Shown here one piece after another: positions 58,865 through 64,000 of a stretch of 64,000 bases of DNA (position 1 is its first letter; the number at the start of each line of letters is the position of its first letter). A program made the translations under genes and the position numbers. Under the pieces are notes generated by a model that was given only the letters and a program-made list of their open reading frames with translations, did no database searches and was not told the DNA's origin. The stretch is taken from positions 44,143,458 through 44,207,457 of the forward strand of contig JAVLUZ010000154.1 of assembly GCA_036768485.1 (NCBI GenBank). The letters are read 5' to 3'. Source of the DNA: Mermis nigrescens. Lineage: Eukaryota; Nematoda; Enoplea; Mermithida; Mermithidae.

Positions 58865-59589
58865 ATGGCAGGTAAAATACAATTCGATTTCAACTTGGGC
58901 AATAGATTATTTTGCCTCGTTTCAAAATTCAATGGATTTGTTTCTGTTGGCTTTCGGATTTGCAAGTCCAGAATACCGGGTAATGGGCCTAAATTTCCCA
59001 CAAAAATCGGAATTAATCTAATGTGGCAGCAATATTCGGATTTATTGGACTTATCACCGAAGATTCAAGCTGGTTTAACTTCTGAATTAAAAGTTGAGAA
59101 CATGGATTTGACGTATGGCGTGTGTGCTTCAATCGAGAATTCGATTTTTTCAAATGAAAAATTCTCGTCATAAAGAACGAAGAGAAGGGCTATAAGATCG
59201 AAATGACGCTGATTCAATTTCAAGCTTGGCAGAATCAGCGGGACCAAATAACAAAAGCAATTCAAAAGGTCCAAGGTAAGGTTTTTCGTGCACTTTCTTA
59301 TTTTAAACATTAAAGATATTTCATTTTGAAGATTGTGTTGAATTGAACAGAGAAAAGGAAAGATTACTGCAGTCCGATTCGCAAAGTCTGTCCAATGGTA
59401 TAACTTAAAATGTAATTATTACTGTATATTATTTTCGCCTTAATCTGTAAAACATATTTAGTTGAATCGCCAGCATCGCCTCAATTGGCAACAAGCTCTT
59501 CTTTTACTATCAATGCATCTGATATTAACGATGTTTGCTCGACCACAAATGCGTCGGAAGACATTACAGGAGATATAACTTTCCTTTAA
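58865..59589 (+). pseudogene. PC4-like gene, right copy (one frameshift)
   Basis: The PC4/Sub1 fold binds ssDNA and melted promoters. Exon 1 (58865-59275) encodes FDFNLGNRLFCLVSKFNGFV, then FPTKIGINLMWQQYSDLLD and a second half with LVIKNEEKGYKIEMTLIQF and AWQNQRDQI, so there appear to be two PC4-like halves. A one-base slip in an A5 run near 59161 breaks the frame between them. Introns at 59276-59331 and 59398-59461 have GT-AG ends. Exons 2 (59332-59397) and 3 (59462-59589) add a Glu/Lys helix and a Ser/Thr/Asp tail ending GDITFL-stop. All splice phases agree. Either a very young pseudogene or a sequencing slip. Confidence 0.65.
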
Positions 59590-60185
59590 ACTTTACACGC
59601 TTCGTTGCGTAGTAGTAGGTACCTACCTTATAATGATGGCTGCATTTTATGTTAGTGCTTGTCTCACTGCTTAGTATATAGGGAATAAATTAGCTGCTTA
59701 AATGCATACTCACTACATATATGTACCTACTTATGTATCAATGCACCTAAAATAACAAAAATCGCCAGGTATAGTAATAAAATGTCATCCTGGAGAAAAT
59801 TTTTAACAACCTCAAAAAATTTAAAATTACGTTAGTATAGTTTTTCGGAAGGCAACTTTACAGAAAATTCTTGAGTTTTAAAAAAACATTTTTTTCCATT
59901 CAGAAGGAAACCTAAATCTGCTGCTTGAATCCAGATTAGGTACTACCATACGTGGGCAGCACAAGAATTTTAAGGAAAGGGGGTCAAGATCGTCCATGGG
60001 CAGCACCGAAATTCTGGGAGGGGATCTGAATGGTGTTAATTATCAAAAAATAGCACTAAAAACAGCATTCTGGGGGCAGGTCTGTGAGTAATTAGACTTC
60101 TCGGGCATGAACCCCTCCCTATTCCCATCCCAACTGCAAGTACCTACTTGCCTAGATTGCATTTCTACCTATCTGCACAATGTGT
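59590..60185. mobile_element. MITE M1 fragments in the right flank
   Basis: From 59590 to 59940 I see no gene. CATACGTGGGCAGCAC at 59947 starts a minus-strand M1 copy that is interrupted and restarts at about 59993 (CCATGGGCAGCACCG), ending near 60140 with a decayed 'cccctccctattcccatccc'. Confidence 0.55.
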
Positions 60186-60188
60186 AAT

Positions 60189-60307
60189 TATAGTCTGTTT
60201 TAAACAACGTTATGCATTTTCAAGACTATATACGACAGTAAGCTAACTCTGTCGACTTACTGTCAATAGAAATTATTTAAATTTCAAAGCTAAGTGAAAC
60301 AGACTAT
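60189..60307. mobile_element. TA-flanked MITE family M2, copy 3
   Basis: It runs from TATAGTCTGTTTTAAACAAC to AGTGAAACAGACTATTA, 119 bp, with internal 'gacagtaagctaactctgtcgacttactgtc' forming an extra hairpin that is shared in part with copy 1 ('cgacagtaagcag..gtcagcttattgtcg'). Confidence 0.75.
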
Positions 60308-60353
60308 TATTACTATGTATATGTAGAACACAATCGCTGATTAACTAAGCTAT

Positions 60354-60366
60354 TTTTATTTTATTT
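60354..60366 (-). terminator. Possible polyadenylation signals of the microexon gene
   Basis: On the minus strand two overlapping AATAAA words occur about 280 nt after the proposed stop codon at 60640. The leader of repeated 'gcggccctccc' sequence at 60470 and 60590 would be 3' UTR. Confidence 0.35.
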
Positions 60367-60639
60367 TTTTAAAAGGTGGCCCACCAAAACTAAACTATAA
60401 AATACAAGAATTTCAGTCTAATACTGAAATAATGCCAAATACACAAACGGCGTACATTAATGCTAACAATCAGCGGCCCTCCCACCCACCACGCCGCCTC
60501 CGCCAAATAAAACTACAAAACACGACGATTAAGTCTAGCTCTAAAACTACACATAAAAAATAAGCATCTAAAGCTAATTATTATCAATAGCGGCCCTCCC
60601 GCCCTCCGCGCCGCCTCCACCAAACGCCACCACTTTCTT

Positions 60640-62308
60640 TCAGTTATCACGCTAAAACAAGCTTATTAAAAATAACAAAGTTTATTATTTTTATTATTAA
60701 TATAATTACCATGATTGCCGTAATCTCTTCCTATAATTCCGATAAAAAACACATAGTGAATATTAAGTAACACAATGTAATACAGTTTTAATCTTACCAA
60801 TATATCCGCAACCGCATTCTACACGTAAAAAATATAATAATTTTGTTTATTTTTGTTATAATAAATCTTAAACTTACCATTACGGCCGTGATTTCAATCT
60901 ATAGATAAGAATATTAATAGTTATTTTTAATTCACAATTTATGTTAAATTTACCATCTTTTCATAGATGCGGAGCTGAAAAATACTTAAATTTTATTTAA
61001 TGCGTTATTATAGAGAAAAAGAAAAATGCATGTTACTATGCGTTCGATTTCTCTTTCCGGATTTGAAAATCTCACTCTCTGTAAAAAAATTTTAATCGTA
61101 TTTTGTGATTTTTAGGCATTTGAAATAAAAATTAATTACTGGGTTAACCATAGGGTCAACCGGCGAAATATTTCTGATGGTTGGCCTCGGTTCGTCCGGC
61201 GGACGCGAAGTGCCTACGGTCTAAAAATTTTTAGAGTAAAAATAAACATTTCTATTAGATAACGTACCTACAAATTATGCCATCTAGTCTAGATCGTACC
61301 TAATTTCTTTTGAAGGTTATTATTGGTGCGAATTCTGATGATTGAGTCGTCTGCCTAATTGATTAAAATATTAACATTTGTTTTTACCCACATCACCAAA
61401 AATTGGCCATCATTGTCATCATTTTTATGTAAATCCCGCCCAATGCACCCGGCTGATTAGATAACATTAATTTTTTATCATAAATATTTAATGTATTTAT
61501 TTTTACTTCATCGTAAGTCAATCCGACGCCAATAAAATCCGCCGGCGGAGCTGCCTACAAATTAAATATGCTTTCAGAAAAATTATTTTAAAAATGAGTA
61601 TCTATTGTAATTTTGATACCTAAGTAAGGGCAATCTACTTATTAAATTATAAATACTGTAACTTTTCTTACCGGCTGTTGAGTAGCCTCTCGATGTGCTG
61701 CTCCTAACGGCGAAGCCACCTGCAAATTTAAATATAAAATTAATATTTTATCACTCATTTTAAAGATTTTACTTGTTGCTCGTTGGGAGAAACCTCTCCA
61801 TTAATGTTGACCATCAAAATTTCGTTGGCATTTAATGGTGCCTTAATTTAAATATGTAGATACTGCATAAAATTTCTTCTGCAAATATACTTAAGACAAT
61901 GATGAAAGTACATTTCGTGGCTCATAAAGCATAAAATGAATCAGCCACTCACTTATATGCATAAATATTACTTGCCTAAAATTTATTGCTTCTCTATTAT
62001 ACATGATACATAAATCAATTTTTAAATAATAATACTATTTCAATGTAATTCTAATATAAAGAAAAGTTAGTTTTGAAAAATATTACTAAAGATGGTAGTT
62101 TTTTCATACCGTCGACTCGGTATTCTCCTCTGTTGCACGTGCAGCTCTATTAGGATCACCTCCGCTCTAAAATCAACGAAAAATATAAGTTTGAAAAAAA
62201 CATTACTTACACAAAATTTTATGTATTTCTTTCTACGTGCAGAATTATTATTATAAATCGATTCTTAATTAATAATATAGGTAATTATAATTTTTTCTGA
62301 TATAAAGG

Positions 62309-62341
<33 letters not shown>

Positions 62342-63118
62342 CTTAGTTTTAAAAATATTGCCAAGAATAGTATTTTTATTTTTCATACCGCAGGCTCGGC
62401 TCTCTCTCCACCCGCTCCCAAACACGCATTACCTTCGTCATTTTCGCCCTAAAATTAACAGAAAATATGGGTTTACAAGAAATCTCTAAAATTATATGGG
62501 TACTAATTACCTGGCGGCGTTGCAACTCGTCCATGTAAAGCGCATTTAGATCGCGAATGTCGATTGTTAATAAACTCGGTTCGAGAGCATCGCTCCCTTA
62601 CATAAATAAGAAACCATTAATTTGCAGCATCTAAATTCTGATTCAAATTTCTTTAAAATTACATAATGACTATAAAATATTTGTTGTTTTGTATTCACGA
62701 TTCTGAAGCCTCGCTTTCTTAAAGTAACATAAGCTGAACACGTATTTTTTCTATTAAGAAGCTGATTTACGAAAACTCATTCAAGTACAAAGTCATAATT
62801 AGAAGAATAGAACAATAAGTACATCGAAATACATATTTTTATGCATTCATTATATAATAATAATCATTAATTTTGTGTTCCTACCGTTATATATATTTTG
62901 AATTAATAATTTTTCATGATAAATGATAAAAAATGAAGGAACGGACCTAAAATAAGGAATAAATTAAGTAAAAAAATTAATTATACATAGAGACGAAAAT
63001 AAACTCTAACCGCTTCTAAATTCAAATGTTACATTACATTCAATTTGTATAAGAAAACAAATTTAAAATGCTCATCTATTAATTTACCGAAAAAGGGATT
63101 GCAGCACCGTCGAGACAT
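60640..63118 (-). CDS. Microexon gene, unknown protein with heptad-encoding exons
   Basis: Proposed exons, 5' to 3': 63118-63088, 62596-62511, 62448-62389, 62166-62110, 61841-61773, 61719-61672, 61554-61507, 61220-61140, 61078-61037, 60974-60954, 60898-60878, 60818-60798, 60730-60710, 60651-60640. Each has AG before and GT after, mostly GTAAG/GTATG/GTAAT. The first junction is phase 1 on both sides; all later ones are phase 0, giving about 205 codons. Protein: MSRRCCNPFF, then LLTIDIRDLNALYMDELQRR, Gly/Ala/Glu-rich segments, SRPPDEPRPTIRNISPVD, then heptads LRIYEKM, IEITAVM, NAVADIL, EEITAIM and a short RDN end. The last four internal exons are exactly 21 bp, one heptad each. Two further candidates (61452-61397 and 61354-61300) do not keep an open frame. 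No signal peptide or known domain. Confidence 0.65.
60710..60974 (-). repeat. Tandem exon-intron duplication, ~80-bp unit
   Basis: Four 21-bp exons are spaced 76-88 bp apart with introns of 67, 59 and 55 nt. Exons at 60898-60878 and 60730-60710 are clearly related (IEITAVM and EEITAIM). Each exon carries hydrophobic residues at heptad positions 3 and 6/7, so copy number would set coiled-coil length without altering the frame. Confidence 0.6.
62311..62342. repeat. (TA)n microsatellite
   Basis: A short TA run of about 16 units in an intron of the microexon gene. Confidence 0.9.
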
Positions 63119-63119
63119 T

Positions 63120-63515
63120 TGAATTCTTTTCAACACACGTAAAAAATGGATGTTTGCGATTTAAATAAAAAATGCGACTATGCATATTAGATAAAAAATG
63201 GCGAATGCTAGATAAAACAGAAAGTGATAAGAAGTCGGCGATTATTTCCTATTGTTATTTATCTAGGGCATTTCGCGAAACCTACACGTTTGAGCTTGTG
63301 CTAAGAAAAATTTAGGTTCATTTTTGCGCAAAATATTCTGCATAATGCACAGCTAGAAGCCAAATCTATTGTTATTAATCTAGGGCATATAAACCAGCTG
63401 TGATTATTACACTACAGTCATATGTACACAATAATTTAAGTTTACCTGTTTGGCTATTCACTAGACTTTTATTTTTTTTGAAAAATACGTACCTACATAT
63501 ATTACTTACTATATA
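63120..63515. other. 5' flank of the microexon gene
   Basis: AT-rich. 'tagataaaaaatggcgaatg' and 'tagataaaacagaaagtg' repeat near 63187-63226, and 'tctagggcat' recurs near 63261 and 63380. No clear TATA box at the expected distance from the proposed start at 63118. Confidence 0.3.
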
Positions 63516-63572
63516 ATGCACTTAAGTGCATTGATGGTTTGCCAACCAGAGTGCCAGATAGTACTACTATGG
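63516..63572 (-). repeat. Half of the palindromic hairpin repeat
   Basis: ATGCACTTAAGTGCAT with 'tggtttgccaaccagagtgc' and 'cagatagtactact' is the reverse complement of 43812-43870. Only one arm is present. Confidence 0.65.
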
Positions 63573-63604
63573 CCGATCTGGGGGGGGGTCAGTCGGTCTG
63601 GAGG

Positions 63605-63830
63605 GTCAAAATTTGAGCTTTTTGGGCCAAAATGAGCTCAAAAACGTGCATAAACGCTAAAATAGCGTTAAAACTACGTTATTACACAGTTTCGGGTCAA
63701 TTTGAAGCACTTTTAAAGAAAATTTTCAATTTCCATCCGTTTTTGGCCTTTATTTTGCTTCATTTTCCCGACAAAATTTTTAATTTTCCCATTCTGGGGG
63801 TCAGGACCCCCCCCTTACGTGCATGTCTGA
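63605..63830 (+). repeat. Dispersed repeat C, copy 2
   Basis: It matches 11255-11620: 'gggccaaaatgagctcaaaaac', 'cgctaaaatagcgttaaaac', 'tacgttattacac' and 'ttttggccttta'. The open frame across it is not kept in the other copy. Confidence 0.6.
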
Positions 63831-63834
63831 TCTG

Positions 63835-64000
63835 GACCACCCCCAGGGTAAAGGAACCCCGACGTAACTTCTGGTATAGTGAATAATGGGGTATATGTAC
63901 CTCGTTTTCAGGCTGCTGAATCCCGCGGCAGACATTTCGCTGGAAACTTGCTTGGGTATTTTAACCTTGATAGGGGCTGCTCGGGAAACACTGGTCCCGG
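63835..64000. repeat. ~180-bp satellite, locus 4, at window edge
   Basis: 'agtgaataatggggtatatgtac', 'ttttcaggctgctgaatccc', 'gcggcagacatttcgctgg' and 'ggggctgctcgggaaacactggtcccgg' follow the unit order seen at 43.5-43.8 kb. It continues past the window. Confidence 0.5.

Larger units (their letters stand above)
44493..59589. mobile_element. Maverick/Polinton, decayed (gene-bearing core)
   Basis: These coordinates cover the recognised genes only. I could not find the long terminal inverted repeats or the 6-bp target duplication. Gene content (family-B DNA polymerase, retroviral-type integrase, packaging ATPase, adenovirus-type protease, penton and double-jelly-roll major capsid) is diagnostic of the family. 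All these genes lie on the minus strand, and PC4-like genes face outward at both ends. Frameshifts are spread through every core gene, but order is intact, so decay occurred in place without large rearrangement. Confidence 0.9.

Noticed and set aside
61300..61354. DDSIIRIR in a microexon-gene segment compared with DDSIIKI in the Maverick polymerase N-terminus
   Set aside because: A match of six or seven common residues with different flanks. Most likely coincidence.

Overview
The window is AT-rich nuclear DNA from a eukaryote, most likely an insect. The evidence is short (54-67 nt) GT-AG introns, a FLYWCH/MULE transposase, a Maverick/Polinton, a TCTACTATATA-type Helitron, hAT-like MITEs and a Foldback-like class of elements. 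I cannot name the species. No rRNA, tRNA, prokaryotic operon or CRISPR array was seen. Most open frames of 60-130 codons are microsatellite or satellite artefacts.

Layout. 0.5-3.6 kb: repeat A and the left arm of a roughly 2 kb diverged inverted repeat, whose partner lies at 28.5-30.4 kb; a third, direct copy is at 12.2-13.6 kb and is interrupted by a non-autonomous Helitron (13597-14929). 3.6-19.7 kb: MITEs, a hAT-like element with an 8-bp target duplication and a second hAT-like element nested inside it, and a dead Ty3/Gypsy reverse transcriptase. 20.1-24.5 kb: a ~180-bp satellite split by a 3.2-kb foldback element, which itself contains a 1.06-kb foldback element. 26.6-31.0 kb: a candidate + strand host gene whose three recognised exons are all in phase 0; its introns hold an (AAT)n tract and the right repeat arm. 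34.2-39.2 kb: two Mutator-like (MULE) elements whose terminal inverted repeats are tandem minisatellites. 39.7-44 kb: a 340-bp (TA)n tract and more repeats. 44.5-59.6 kb: a decayed Maverick/Polinton. 60.6-63.1 kb: a minus-strand gene made of very small exons.

The Maverick carries, reading leftward on the minus strand, protein-primed DNA polymerase B, packaging ATPase, a pX-like basic protein, a conserved Maverick ORF, integrase, adenovirus-type cysteine protease, penton/minor capsid, a second small capsid-associated ORF and major capsid protein. At each end it has a PC4-like (ssDNA-binding coactivator) gene, the two in inverted orientation. Nearly every ORF is frameshifted. The polymerase motif C and the ATPase P-loop have lost key residues, so the element is probably immobile, although the right-hand PC4-like gene is close to intact.

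The two points most worth following up are the microexon gene at 60.6-63.1 kb, with four 21-bp exons that each encode one heptad, and the set of four or more unrelated-looking minisatellites that all serve as terminal inverted repeats of elements with 8-9 bp target duplications. Two of those elements encode MULE transposase domains, linking them to the Drosophila FB/NOF type of organisation.
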